Shown here: positions 28,640 through 38,508 of the stretch, one piece after another
Numbering within the stretch: position 1 is the stretch's first letter
Layout: every line of letters begins with the position of its first letter
Assembly (NCBI GenBank): GCA_022414725.1
Contig: CM039464.1
Coordinates: 20,187,613 to 20,251,612 of the forward strand
DNA: 64,000 nt
Source of the DNA: Microglena sp. YARC
Lineage: Eukaryota > Chlorophyta > Chlorophyceae > Chlamydomonadales > Chlamydomonadaceae
Direction of reading: 5' to 3'
Translations under genes and position numbers: made by a program
The notes under the pieces: model-generated
Database searches by the model: none
The model's input: only the letters and a program-made list of their open reading frames with translations
Told to the model about the DNA's origin: nothing

Positions 28640-29660
28640 CCATAACTCCACCTTGCTTATGCTGCGATAGGACTCCTGGTGTGTGTGTGGGGGATCGTGC
28701 AGTGTAGTGCAGTGCAGTGTAGTACAGTGCAGTGTGCACGGCAGGTAGTTCAACACGCTTCAACACAGACGATTTCCCGGGGGTTGGCCAGATTCTTGCA
28801 GTACCCCCACCTGGCCTATGGTGCGATGGGAGTCTTGGTGTGGGTAAGTGTGATTGTGCAGTGTAGTACAGTATAGTACAGTAAAGTGTACGCAGTAGGG
28901 TAGTTCCAACACTGTTGGTGTTTTGGGTTTGGGCCAGATTCTTGCCATACCCCCACCTGGCATATGGTGCGATAGGATTCTTGGTGGGGGTATGTGGGAT
29001 CGTGCAGTGTAGTGCAGTGCAGTGTAGTACAGTGCAGTGTGCACGGCAGGGTAGTTCAACACGCTTCAACACAGTCGATTTCCCGGGGATTGGCCAGATT
29101 CTTGCCATTCCCCCACCTGGCGTATGGTGCAATGGGAGTCTTGGTGTGGGTAAGTGTGATCGTGCAGTGTAGTGCTGTGCAGTGTAGTACAGTGCAGTGT
29201 GCACGGCAGGGTAGTTCAACACGCTTCAACACAGTTGATTTCCCGGGGGTTGGCCAGATTCTTGCCATACCCCCACCTGGCGTATGGTGCGATAGGACTC
29301 TTGGTGTGGGTATGTGTGATCGTGCAGTGTAGTGCAGTGCAGTGTAGTACAGTGCAGTGTGCACGGCAGGGTAGTTCAACACGCTTCAACACAGTTGATT
29401 TCCCAGGGGCTGGCCAGATTCTTGCCATACCCCCACCTGGCGTATGGTGCGATGGGAGTCTTGGTGTGGGTAAGTGGGATCGTGCAGTGTAGTGCAGTGT
29501 AGTACAGTATAGTACAGTACAGTGTACGCAGTAGGGTAGTTCCAACACTGTTGGTGTTTTGGGTTTGGGCCAGATTCTTGCCATATCCCCACCTGGCGTA
29601 TGGTGCGATGGGAGTCTTGGTGTGGGTATGTGTGATCGTGCAGTGTAGTACAGGGTAGTT
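28640..29660. repeat. about 161-bp array carrying copies of the exon 3 end and its 5' splice site
   Basis: Seven imperfect units with spacing 143-161 bp. Each has CACCTGGCGTATGGTGCGAT, then GGGAGTCTTGGTGTGGGTAA, matching the end of the exon at 28444-28518 plus its donor, then a CAGTGTAGTACAGTGCAGTG stretch. Donors are GTAAGT in some units and GTATGT or degraded in others. Overlapping open frames on both strands follow from the repeat. Confidence 0.85.
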
Positions 29661-29749
29661 CAGCACACTTCAATACTGTCGAGGGTTTGGCAAGATTCTT
29701 GCCATTAACCTGTTCTAGGGAGAATCATCCCCATCTCCATCCCTATCCA

Positions 29750-31165
29750 CATTGCCATTCCTCTTGAAATCCAGGTCCTGTCCCTTGGTCGTAACTAACG
29801 CCCCATCCCCATCACCTCCCCCCACACACTACACATACATGCACGCCCACCCACAACCCAACACCATCCCATCCCCATCCCCATCATCCCATCCCACTCC
29901 GCAACCCATCACCACCCCATCCCCATCCCCATCAGCATCCCATCCCCATCCCATTCTCCCATCCCCCATGCCCCTCCCCTTCCCCCCTCCCCCCCCCCAC
30001 ACACACACACACACACACATGCACACACCCCCTTCGCAACCCCAACACTATCTCCATCACCATCACCATCCCTCTCCAGATCCAGGTCCTGTCCTTGGTC
30101 GTAACTAACCCCATCACCATCCGCCCATCCCCATCCCTATTCCCATCCCCACCCCATCCATCCCTATCCCATCCCCATCCCATCCCTTCCCCTTCCCCCT
30201 CTTTCAGATCCACGTCCTGTCTCTGGTCGTAAGTAACCCCATCACCATCCCCCCCGCATCCCCCCCCCTCCCCCCCCCCCCCCCCCCCCCCCCCTACACA
30301 CACACACACACATGCACGCATCCCTCCGCAAACCCAACACTATCTCATCACCATCACCATCACCATCCCTCTTCAGTTCCAGGTCCTGCCCTTGGTCAAA
30401 CTAACCCCCATCACCATCACCACCCATCCCATCCCTATTCCATCCCTATCCCCATCCCCATCGCCATCGCTCTTCAGATCCAGGTCCTGTCTTTGGTCGT
30501 AAGCAACCCCCATCACATCACCACCCCATCACCATCCCCTTCACCGACCCAGCCCCCCCCCCCCCCCCCCCCTCTCCTACCCTATCCCACCCACGCCCAC
30601 CATCCACACACACACCATTCATCAGTATCCCTGTTAAGATCCGGTTCCTGTCCTTGATTGTCCTGACCTTGGACCCCAGCTCACCCCGCACCCCATATTC
30701 CCATCCACACCACACACACTCCACACACCCTCACTACCCCCCTCACTACCCACACACCCACACACCCAATGCACATCCACACACCCTCACCATCACCATT
30801 TTGTTCAGATCCGGATCTTGTCCTTGGCTGTCCCTGTGTTCCCTGACCCTGTAACCCATCCCCCCCGCCCCCCTACTCTACCACCTATCCCCCCCACCCC
30901 ACATCCACACACACACACCAATTACCATCACTACACTATCACCATCTCTTTTCAGATCCGGAACTTGTCCTTGGTTGCCCTGTGTTCCCTGACCCTTGTA
31001 ACCCATCCCCCCCCCCCCCCCCCCCTACTCCTACCCCCTATCCCATCCCACCCCACCATCCACACACACACACCATTACCATCACTACCACTACCACCAT
31101 CACCATCTCTTTTCAGATCCGGATATTGTCCTTGGTTGTTCCAGTGTTCCCTGACCTCGGGCACT
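29750..31165. repeat. array of microexon-like units separated by C/CA-rich spacers
   Basis: Nine copies of a short core resembling CAGATCCAGGTCCTGTCCTT followed by GGTC and then GTAACT, GTAAGT, GTAAGC or non-donor sequence. Cores lie near 29772, 30079, 30207, 30375, 30477, 30637, 30809, 30955 and 31117. Spacers are CCCCATCACCATC and CACACACA runs with long poly-C tracts. Three units have an acceptor and a phase-0, 21-nt body ending at a GT (30080-30100, 30208-30228, 30478-30498). Later units read on into CCAGTGTTCCCTGACC and lack donors. Confidence 0.75.
30208..30228 (+). CDS. TRP-like channel, candidate 21-nt microexon (best of an array)
   Basis: Acceptor CCCCCTCTTTCAG, seven codons IHVLSLV, donor GTAAGT. 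This is the best splice-site pair among nine related units. Phase 0 both sides, so it would join GVLVW to IVAFLF in frame, where an S4-S5 linker would lie. Alternatives are 30478-30498 (IQVLSLV, donor GTAAGC) and 30080-30100 (donor GTAACT). Which is used, if any, cannot be told from sequence. Confidence 0.4.
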
Positions 31166-31204
31166 CTGCCCCCCCCCCCCCCTCAACACCGTGTGGAATA
31201 TGAC

Positions 31205-31530
31205 AGCGGAGGTGCGGCACTAGGTGGTGTGAAGATGAATGTGAATATGAATGTGAATGTGAATGTGAAAAATGACAGCGGAGGTGAGGCACTGGGTGGT
31301 GTGAATATGAATATGAATGTGAATGCGTATGGTGGTGGTGGTGATGATAATGATGACGAGGATGATGATATTGGTGGGGATGACCATGATGATGATGATG
31401 GTGGTGGTGATGATGATGGTGGTTGTAATGATGATGATGATGGTGGTGATGATGGTCGTGATGGTGATGATGGTGATGGTGGTGGTGATGATGATGATGA
31501 TTTTGATGATGATAACATTGCCCCTGCTGC
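31205..31530. repeat. GAATGTGAATAT and GATGATGGT repeats
   Basis: Two copies of a block with GACAGCGGAGGTG, then GTGAATATGAATGT repeats, then about 200 bp of GAT/GGT trinucleotides. It lies directly upstream of the acceptor at 31546. The long Asp/Gly, Met/Val and His open frames are products of the repeat. Confidence 0.9.
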
Positions 31531-31546
31531 CTGCCCCCTTCCGCAG

Positions 31547-31651
31547 ATTGTCGCCTTCCTGTTCCCCTTCTTCTTGGTGCTAGCTGGCTTTGCAACCGTG
31601 TTCACTGGCGTCTATTCGGAGGTCAATGACAACTACCAGAACTTCATTGTT
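31547..31651 (+). CDS. TRP-like channel, exon 5: S5 helix
   Basis: 35 codons, acceptor CCCCCTTCCGCAG, donor GTGAGT, phase 0. The peptide opens with IVAFLFPFFLVLAGFATVF, a classic S5-type helix, then TGVYSEVNDNYQNFIV leading to the pore region. The next exon supplies the pore helix. The order of S5, pore and S6 across exons 5-8 is what identifies the protein as a TRP/polycystin-like cation channel. Confidence 0.85.
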
Positions 31652-31659
31652 GTGAGTAA

Positions 31660-32230
31660 CTTAGGTTGGGGAACAGGGTACTACATGATGCGCGCTATTG
31701 TGCGCAAGGTTTTGGAGCCGGACTGCGCGCTTGACGCAATTTTTTAAAGCCCCTCTGGGCGCAGCTGAAAACCCAACTTAGTAGCCATTATCCAGTATGT
31801 ACCGTGCATGCGAACGGGAGGGTTCCTTCAACGGCATGCCCCGTGGCAGGGCGTATGAATTTTCAAATTTCAGTTAGACAAATGGGCCCACCCAACCCAA
31901 ACCAAACCAATCCAGACCAACTCAGACCAATCTAAACCAACCCACCTCACCCTATCCTACTCCACGCCACCCCACACCACACAAACCTGAACTCCAGTGG
32001 AATGCATATCTAATGACTCGTGTGTTTACATGTATACAGCTTACACATATGCCTTGTATGGCTTATACATATCCGAATATGTTTGCTTCCCAACCCTCAT
32101 AATAAGTAGGGAACGGCAATGTGATATTATATGATACCATGTCATCATATAATATTATATGATGCCGGCAGTCTGACTAGGCCAAAGTTACCATTTAAAT
32201 ACAATATCATATGATGCAATTTGTATTATA
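31660..32230. other. intron remainder with degenerate hAT-like end
   Basis: 31674 starts CAGGGTACTAC, like the hAT-like elements elsewhere in the window, followed by self-complementary GCGCGCTATTGTGCGC. The matching right end is not clear. The rest is CCAACC/AACCAA-rich and AT-rich intron with ATATAATATTATATGA motifs. No gene seen. Confidence 0.45.
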
Positions 32231-32233
32231 TTA

Positions 32234-32441
32234 ATAAAAAGTTAATGATAACTCCTGGTGGGGCGTGGTGTTAAGGGAGCCTGTCGTACGCGGGTGGGGA
32301 GCGGTCTCCTACCTCAACTGGACAAGCTACCTTGACGACGACCTGCAACGCCAAGAGCGACCGAAGGGGGAGTCGAACCCCCGACTCTTCGTTCCTTAGC
32401 AATCTGGTCTACCACTAGACCATTGTAATCGCTAAAGAGGC
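32234..32441 (-). mobile_element. tRNA-derived SINE, copy 2
   Basis: 208 bp flanked by a 12-bp direct repeat TGTATTATATTA (32222-32233 and 32442-32453). On the minus strand the head has A box TGGTCTAGTGGTAGACCA and B box GGTTCGACTCC, with an acceptor-like stem GCGA/TCGC and a T-arm of five G-C pairs. A conserved body follows (GACCGCTCCCCACCCGCGTA, then CCCTTAACACCACGCCCC). A free tRNA gene is unlikely, because the anticodon arm does not fold well and the body is shared with the other copies. Confidence 0.88.
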
Positions 32442-32530
32442 TGTATTATATTATATGATATCATACTCACCTTTGGTCAACATCAAATGATATGCCGATC
32501 CCTACTAATGAGCAAACCTTTCCCCCGTAG

Positions 32531-32623
32531 TCTTTGGTAAGCCTCTACTCTGCCACCCTGGGGAACTTTGACTTTGCTGAATTTGAGGAAGACTCAGACG
32601 GCAACAAGTTCAGCTTGTCAATG
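32531..32623 (+). CDS. TRP-like channel, exon 6: pore region
   Basis: 31 codons, acceptor TTTCCCCCGTAG, donor GTGAGT, phase 0. The peptide SLVSLYSATLGNFDFAEFEE resembles TRP pore helix plus filter: a short amphipathic helix, then a G-N-F-D-F turn, then acidic residues that could line the outer mouth. A stretch of polar and acidic residues (EDSDGNKFSLSM) leads to S6. Cation selectivity is inference from family resemblance and acidic content. Confidence 0.85.
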
Positions 32624-32639
32624 GTGAGTTACTGGCTAC

Positions 32640-33500
32640 TGGTCACTAGTTCCCCACATGTCTAGGTCACTGGTCACTGGTCACTGGTTCCCCACAACTC
32701 TAGGTCACTGGTAGGTTTCCCGCAACTGATTGTGATGATGATGATGATGATGGATGGAACAAGTTCGATGCAGCGTCGCCTGCGGCGCTGAAAATTGGCG
32801 AAGAGTGATCGCGACGGAGCAACAGGTGGCAAGGGAAGCCGACTTGTCAATGGTAAGTCACTGGTCACTCTAGGTCACTGATCACTAGTCTCTAGGTCAC
32901 TCTAGGTCACTCTAGGTCACTGATCACTAGTCTCTTGGTCACTCTAGGTCACTCTAGGTCACTAGTCTCTAGGTCACTCTAGGTCACTGGTCTCTAGGTC
33001 ACTTTAGGTCACTCTAGATCACTGGTCACTAGGTCACTGATCTCTAGGTCAATCTAGGTCACTCTAGGTCACTCTAGGTCACTGATCACTTGTCTCTTGG
33101 TCACTCTAGGTCACTTTAGGTCAATCTAGGACAATCTAGGTCATTCTAGGTCACTCTAGGTCACCCTAGGTCACTGGTCACTAGGTCACTGGTCTCTAGG
33201 ACAATCTAGGTCACTCTAGGTCACTCTAGGTCACTCTAGGTCACTGGTCACTAGGTCACTGGTCTCTTGGTCAATCTAGGTCACTCTAGGTCACTCTAGG
33301 TCACTCCAGGTCACTGGTCACTAGGTCACTGGTCTCTAGGTCAATCTATGTCACTCTAGGTCTCTCTAGGTCACTCTAGGTCACTCTAGGTCAATCTAGG
33401 TCACTTTAGGTCACTGGTCCCTGGTCACTAGTTCCCCACAACTCTAGGCCACTGGTCACTGGTCACTGGTTCCCCACAACTGGTCACTAGTTCCCCACAT
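32640..33500. repeat. CTAGGTCACT decamer array
   Basis: About 80 copies of a roughly 10-bp unit, CTAGGTCACT, with GGTCACTGGTC variants. It begins just after the donor at 32624 as CTACTGGTCACTAGTTCCCC. A second copy of the exon 6 end with donor (GACTTGTCAATGGTAAGT) lies at 32838-32857. A fragment of repeat A is at 32757-32850. Confidence 0.9.
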
Positions 33501-33539
33501 GCCTAGGTCACTGTTAGGTTCCCCCAACTAATGATGATG

Positions 33540-34208
33540 ATGATGATGATGATGAACTATCAGGAGGGGCTGGGTTAACACACACCTCCCTTGCTGACTT
33601 GACCCATGTCTTGTGTACGCATTTCTTACCCCCCCACGCACACACACCCCACCCCCACACCTTCCCCACCCCTTCCCTCCCTGCCCCACTCACTCCGTGC
33701 CCTCCTCACTCACTCACTCAATCAATCAATCAACCAATCAATCAGTCACCCCCCACTCCCACCCTCACTCCCTGAACCATCAGGAGGGGCTGGGTAAACA
33801 CACACCTCCCTTGCTGACTTGACCCATGTTTTGTGTACCCATTTATTATCCCACCCCCACCCACCCCACCCCCACACCTTCCCATCCCCCTCCCTCCTGC
33901 CCCCTCACTCACTCACTCACTCACTCACTGAATCTCCCCTCACTCCCACCCTTACTTCCTGAATTATCAGGAGTGGCCGGGTTAACACGCACCTCCCTTG
34001 ACTTGATCCATGTCTTGTGTACCCATTTCTACCCCCCCCCCTCCTCCTGCCCCCTCCCTCCTCCCTCCCCCCTCCCTCCCTCCCTCACTCACTCACTCCC
34101 TCGCTCACTCCCTCACTCCCCCCTCACTCCCTGAACTATCAGGAGGGGCTCGTTTAACACGCACTTCCTTCGCTGGCTCAAACCATTTCTTGTGTACTCC
34201 CTATGCAG
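33540..34208. repeat. about 200-bp units ahead of exon 7
   Basis: Four copies (about 33555, 33778, 33967 and 34137) of ATCAGGAGGGGCTGGGTTAA, CACACCTCCCTTGCTGACTT and CTTGTGTACGCATTTC, separated by CACTCACTCACC/CCCTCC runs. The last copy runs into the true acceptor of exon 7 (CTTGTGTACTCCCTATGCAG). The upstream copies keep the pyrimidine-rich region but not the CAG. Confidence 0.85.
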
Positions 34209-34254
34209 GTGATCTACGGATCCATCTTCATGTCTGTCTACCTCCTGCTCAGTA
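34209..34254 (+). CDS. TRP-like channel, exon 7: first half of S6
   Basis: 46 nt, acceptor CCCTATGCAG, donor GTAAGT, ending in phase 1. The peptide VIYGSIFMSVYLLLS joins across the intron (A plus GT = Ser) to IMLLNLLIAI in exon 8. Together they form the S6 helix typical of TRP-family channels. Four copies of the exon end with donor-like sequence follow. Confidence 0.88.
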
Positions 34255-34319
34255 GTAAGTCCCTTCACAAAGTGTATGATGCTGTATTGCAGCTCCTATG
34301 TCAGCTCTGTGATTCGTGG

Positions 34320-34625
34320 CAGTCTACCTTCTGCTCAGCTGCAAGTCCCTTCACTTAGTGTGTGATGCTGAGTCCTATTTCGCTTCTGAGATTTATGCTG
34401 TGTGATTCATGGCTATCTGCCACATGCTCAGCAGAAAGTCCCTTCACGTAGTGTTTGATGCTGTGACCTATGTATCACTCAGATGTAGGCTCTATGATTC
34501 ATATATTTCTACCTTGTGCTCAGTAGTAAGTCCCTTCACTTTGTGTGTGCTCTAGCCTCTGTGATTTAGGCTCTATGATTCATGTATGCCTACCACCTGC
34601 TCAGCAGTAAGTCCCTTCACTTAGT
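34320..34625. repeat. four copies of the exon 7 end and 5' splice site
   Basis: Units with TACCTTCTGCTCAGCTGCAA, CCACATGCTCAGCAGAAAGT, TACCTTGTGCTCAGTAGTAA and TACCACCTGCTCAGCAGTAA, each followed by GTCCCTTCACTTAGTGTG. They match the last 15 or so bases of exon 7 and its intron start. Two keep a GTAAGT donor; the others are mutated. Confidence 0.85.
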
Positions 34626-34669
34626 GTGTGATGCTGTGACCTATTGAAGCACTGTGATATCTTGTGCTG

Positions 34670-35730
34670 ACCTTGTGTCATGTTCTTGAACCATCATCAT
34701 CACCATCACCATCTGTCATATCGTTCTATTGCAGCAGTGATGTTATGTCATGCGCTGACCTCTTGTCATATTCTTGAACCTGATCATCACCTGTCACATC
34801 ATTATATTGCTGCTGCACTGCGATACCTTGTCCTGACCCCGTGTCGTGTTCTTGAACCTGACCATCGTCATCACCACCTGTCACATCATTATATTGCTGC
34901 AGCAATGCGCTATCTTGTGCTGACCTCTCGTGATGCTCTTGAACCTGATCATCACCATCATCACCTGTCATATCGTTATATTGCTGCAGTGATGTGATAT
35001 CTTGTGCTGACCTCTCGTCATGCTCTCGAACCTGATCATCACCATCATCACCTGTCATATCAATATATTGCTGCAGTGATGTGATATCTTGTGCTGACCT
35101 CTTGTCGTGGTCTTGAACCTGATCATCACCATCATCACCTGTCATATCGATCTATTGCTGCAGTGATGTGATATCTTGTGCTGACCTCTTGTCGTGGTCT
35201 TGAACCTGATCATCACCATCATCACCTGTCATATCAATATATTGCTGCAGTGATGTGATATCTTGTGCTGACCACTTGCCTTTGCTGAACCTGGTCATCA
35301 TCACCATCATCATCATCATCATCACCGTCACCCGTTATATCGTTAAATTGCTGCAGCACTGCAATACCTTGTCCTGACCCCGTGTCGTGTTCTTGAACCT
35401 GACCATCGTCATCACCATCTGTCATATCGTTATTTTGCTGCAGCACTGTGATATCTTGTGCTGACCTCGTGTCATGTTCTTGAACCTGATCATTACCATC
35501 ATCATCATCATCATCATCATCTGTCATATCGTACTATTGCTGCTGCACTGTGATATCTCGTGCTGACCTCGTGTGGTGTTCTTGAAGCTGGTCATCACCA
35601 TCATCATCTTTGATATTGTGCAAGTGCTGCAGTGCTGAGATATCTTGTGCTGACCTTGTTTTACATTCTTGAACCTTATCATCACCGTCATCACCTGTCA
35701 TATTGTGCTATCGCTGCAGTGCTGTAGTGC
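34670..35730. repeat. about 97-120-bp minisatellite with CATCAC cores
   Basis: Ten or so units of TGATATCTTGTGCTGACCTC, GTCATGTTCTTGAACCTGAT, CATCACCATCATCACCTGTC and ATATCGTTATATTGCTGCAG. Length differences come mostly from the CATCAC run. The long minus-strand open frames (SAQDITSLQQYN repeats) follow the repeat and have no other coding sign. Confidence 0.9.
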
Positions 35731-35734
35731 AAGC

Positions 35735-36040
35735 GCTGACCACTTCTCCACTGTTTTGTTTCATGCGACGCGTTGCAAATTGAGCGACGCGGTGCAACCC
35801 CTGTGCAACGCGCTGCCCCTCGAACTCCGCAGAGCACGAAGGGAGGAGCCAAAGGAGGTTCGGGAGGGCATTTTTGACTGCTTTAGCCAGACCCATGTGT
35901 CACCATGCAGCAATGGAATGGCGACCCGTCGCACACAAAATAAGCAGTGCTATTTTCATGCAGCGTCGCACACAAAATAACAATGCTCTTGTCATGCCGC
36001 GTCGCACACAAAATAAAGAGAGATCTTGTCTTGTATGCAG
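35735..36040. repeat. GCGACGC-rich block and repeated 3' splice-site region before exon 8
   Basis: 35765-35860 has GCGACGCGTTGCAA motifs of unknown type. Then CGTCGCACACAAAATAA occurs three times (35927, 35967, 35999), each followed by a tract ending in ATG and C (TTTTCATGCAG, CTTGTCATGCCG, CTTGTATGCAG). The last of these is the real acceptor of exon 8, so two upstream decoy acceptors are present. Confidence 0.7.
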
Positions 36041-36156
36041 GTATCATGTTATTGAACCTGCTCATTGCCATCATCACCAGGCGCTACGACCCAGACTCCA
36101 GTGCCATCGAGACGCAGTACAAGAATGCTCAGATTGTGACGTACTACTCAATCCAG
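36041..36156 (+). CDS. TRP-like channel, exon 8: S6 end and post-S6 helix
   Basis: 116 nt entering in phase 1 and ending in phase 0; acceptor TTGTATGCAG, donor GTACTG. It encodes IMLLNLLIAIITRRY, the most diagnostic motif of the gene (S6 end of TRP/polycystin channels, compare the LLN-LIA-M/I pattern), then DPDSSAIETQYKNAQIVTYY, a helical segment where TRP channels carry a TRP-box-like helix. I do not see a canonical TRP box. Confidence 0.9.
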
Positions 36157-36179
36157 GTACTGTATGTTTGTAGTTTATG

Positions 36180-36420
36180 TTCCACCTGCAATACAACTAC
36201 TTCTCCAACTACCTATTCAACCACTTCTCCAAATACCTCTCCAACCACCTCTCCAACCACCTTTCCAACTACCTCTTCAACCACCTCTCCAACCACCTCG
36301 CCAACTACCTCTCCAACTGCCTCTCCAACTACCTCTCCAACTACCTCTCCAACTGCCTCTCCAACTACCTCTCCAACTACCTCTTCAACTGCCATTCCAA
36401 CCACCCCTCCACCTCCACCT
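36180..36420. repeat. 12-bp CCAACTACCTCT minisatellite
   Basis: About 20 copies of CCAACTACCTCT with CCAACCACCTCT variants, all multiples of three, hence long Thr/Pro/Ser, Leu/Gln/Pro and Asn/Tyr/Leu open frames. It is the pyrimidine-rich tract ahead of the acceptor at 36443. Confidence 0.92.
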
Positions 36421-36443
36421 CTCACCTTTGCACCGAATTGCAG

Positions 36444-36524
36444 GTGGAACATAACCTGGTATGCTCTCCACTGAACATGACACAGCTACTGCTATTTTGG
36501 ATCCCCGGCTATGATCGTGATAAG
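36444..36524 (+). CDS. TRP-like channel, exon 9
   Basis: 27 codons, acceptor CCGAATTGCAG, donor GTAACC, phase 0. The peptide starts VEHNLVCSPLNMTQ and ends LLLFWIPGYDRDK, a short hydrophobic stretch after S6. Two copies of the exon end with donor lie downstream (36700-36730 and 37168-37205). A small hAT-like element is inserted directly at the donor. Confidence 0.75.
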
Positions 36525-36529
36525 GTAAC

Positions 36530-36586
36530 CAGGGTACTACATTTTGTCATTTGGGGTTGCGCTTTTGACTCAAGTTGAGTACCCTG
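36530..36586. mobile_element. 57-bp hAT-like MITE at the exon 9 donor
   Basis: Starts CAGGGTACTAC and ends GTTGAGTACCCTG. The terminal 9 bp (CAGGGTACT) are inverted repeats. Flanked by AAGGTAAC (36522-36529) and AAAGTAAC (36587-36594), a 7/8 match for an 8-bp target duplication, which with CAGGG ends is typical of the hAT superfamily. The target includes the splice donor of exon 9. Confidence 0.7.
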
Positions 36587-36599
36587 AAAGTAACACATT

Positions 36600-37140
36600 G
36601 TGCATGCGCATCATCATGCTCTATATGCTATGCACATCCTCATGCTATGACTATACGCTAAATGTAATATGCTATGCTTACCATCATGCCACTGCTGTTT
36701 TGGATCCACGATTATTATTGTGACAAGGTAACCAGAGTACTACATTTTGTCATTTGGGGTTGCGCTTTTGACGCAGCTGCCTCGTTTTGGGTTGCGCTTG
36801 TGACTTAAGTTTAGTACCCTGAAGGTAATACATTATGCATGCACATCCTCATGCTATCTCTATATGCTATGCACATCATCATGCTATGTCTATACACTAC
36901 TTGCCATGCATATGCTATATGCTATATGCTATCTCCAAATGCTATCTCTATATGCTATGTCTATATGCTATCTCTATATGCTATCTCTATATGCTATCTC
37001 TATATGCTATGCACATCATCATGCTATGTCTATACACTACTTGCCATGTAAATGCTATATGCTATCTCTATATGCTATCTCTATATGCTATCTCTATAAG
37101 CTATGCACATCATCTTGCTATGTCTATACGCTAAATGCCA
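36600..37140. repeat. ATGCTATCTCTAT repeats and second exon 9 end copy
   Basis: 13-bp ATGCTATCTCTAT units and longer GCACATCATCATGCTATGTC blocks, with one embedded copy of the exon 9 end (TGTTTTGGATCCACGATTAT, donor at 36728). No gene. Confidence 0.85.
36733..36821. mobile_element. second hAT-like MITE copy, 89 bp
   Basis: Starts CAGAGTACTACATTTTG and ends GTTTAGTACCCTG. It is related to 36530-36586 with an extra internal duplication (GGGTTGCGCTTTTGAC repeated). Flanked by AAGGTAAC (36725-36732) and AAGGTAAT (36822-36829). It sits in the duplicated exon 9 boundary at the same relative site as the first. Confidence 0.65.
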
Positions 37141-37230
37141 TATGCTGTGCATACCTTCATGCCATTGATGTTTTGGATCCACGGCTATGATTGTGACAAG
37201 GTAACAGATTATGCCTGCACATCATGCTAT

Positions 37231-37257
37231 CCTATTTGGCTTACCCTGGACTGTAAC
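37231..37257 (-). repeat. dispersed repeat E, fragment
   Basis: CCTATTTGGCTTACCCTGGA then CTGTAAC, an end fragment of the dispersed family seen fully at 53437, 55644 and 59743. Confidence 0.55.
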
Positions 37258-37539
37258 AGACACATATACACATTTGATTAGGCATGGTCCATTGTTCCGT
37301 GTTGTTATCTTATGTCATGTTATCTGTGTTAACAGTTTTTAAAGCTATGCTTTAAATGAAATTTAGTTTAATGAAAGGGCGACTCTTTTATGTTTGGTAC
37401 CCCTTGGGTCCAAGTAACTTGTTTCATTGCTTCAGGTTGTGCATAGTTAATTATCAAGTATAGAGAACCCTAACCCTGGCAACCCCCCCCACAGGAGTAG
37501 TGTGTACAAAACACCTTGTATACATATGCATACTTAATA

Positions 37540-38045
37540 GTAGTGTACGCAAAAACATTATGTGAATCATTGTTAACATGATCATTAAACATGATGTGTA
37601 CCATGATTACCAATATGATTATTAAACATTGTAATCAAACATGAGTTTACCATGATTATTAAACATGATTTTTAAACATGATGTGTACCATGATTATTAA
37701 ACATGATTTTTAAACATGATGTGTACCATGATTATTAAACATGATTTTTAAACATGATGTGTACCATGATTATTAAACATGATTTTTAAACATGATGTGG
37801 ACCATGATTATTAAACATGATTTTTAAACATGATGTGGAACATGATTACCAATATGAGTATTAAACATAATTATCAAACATGATTATAAAACATAATGTT
37901 TACCATGATAATTAAACATGATAATAAAAGGTGATGTTAAACACGATTATTAAACATGATTACCAAACATGATTATAAAAAATGATTATCAAACATGATT
38001 ATTAAACATGATTATTAAACATGATTATTAAACATGATTATTAAC
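37540..38045. repeat. AAACATGATTATT repeats, about 38-bp higher-order unit
   Basis: Twelve- to thirteen-base units (AAACATGATTATT, AAACATGATTTTT, AAACATGATGTGTACC) arranged in 38-bp composites, reaching almost to the acceptor at 38052. The stretch 37260-37540 before it is AT-rich single-copy intron with no visible gene. Confidence 0.9.
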
Positions 38046-38052
38046 TACGCAG

Positions 38053-38456
38053 GTGCAAGCGAGCCGTATGGGCAGGGCTGCGTGGTTCCTCCTCTTCCTT
38101 TCCCCCGACGGTCCTGACATGCCGGACGACAGCGGACAAGGCCACCAACCTCGGACTGGCAAGGAGGAATACCCTAACCTATGCTTCCTGCTGACACTCT
38201 ACCCTATGATGGCGATCACATCCATGCTGGCATACTGCCTGTACACGCCTTTTGCTGTTTTCAAGTTCGCTGTGGACGGAGGGATGAACAACATGCTGCG
38301 TCGCTTTTTCAAACCGCCCAAGGTCAAGGCTGATGCCCCAGCCAAGGCAGACAGTCAAGACGCGGCCTCTCGGGTGATGCAGAAGCAGTTGGAGAAGGTT
38401 ACTGATAGCAACCAGCAACTGAAGAAGGAGGCACACGTGTTCCTACATTTTGCCTG
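38053..38456 (+). CDS. TRP-like channel, exon 10: post-pore membrane segment and helix
   Basis: 404 nt, acceptor TTAACTACGCAG, donor GTACGT, phase 0 to phase 2. It encodes VQASRMGRAAWFLLFLS, a polar acidic loop (PDDSGQGHQPRTGKEE), a long hydrophobic helix (LCFLLTLYPMMAITSMLAY), a basic stretch (RRFFKPPKVKAD) and a coiled-coil-like end (VMQKQLEKVTDSNQQLKKE, then AHVFLHFAW). The 3' end is supported by frame: TG plus G of the next exon restores Trp. Without it the frame would run into a TGTGTG repeat. The last 50 or so bases plus donor recur 12 times downstream. Confidence 0.85.
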
Positions 38457-38508
38457 GTACGTCTACCTGTGTGTGTGTGTGTGTGTGTATGTAAGTGTGT
38501 GTGTATAA

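Noticed and set aside
28397..29670. Long minus-strand frames rich in LPLHHTPGG and YTALHYTARS
   Set aside because: Antisense readings of the 161-bp boundary array. They repeat exactly with the DNA unit.
30818..31747. 309-codon plus-strand open frame
   Set aside because: It strings together a C-rich spacer, GAT repeats, the real S5 exon and its intron. Only 31547-31651 has splice sites and a conserved-looking peptide.
32350..32425. A free functional tRNA gene on the minus strand
   Set aside because: A and B boxes and part of the cloverleaf are present, but the anticodon arm does not pair properly and the same head is fused to a shared body with target duplications in three places, so it is a SINE.
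34726..35530. Asp-rich minus-strand protein (TGDDGDDQVQEHD repeats)
   Set aside because: Reading of the CATCAC-containing minisatellite on the wrong strand of a transcribed gene.
36164..36578. Thr/Pro-rich or Asn/Leu-rich secreted-type proteins
   Set aside because: Three different frames of one 12-bp repeat serving as the polypyrimidine tract of exon 9.
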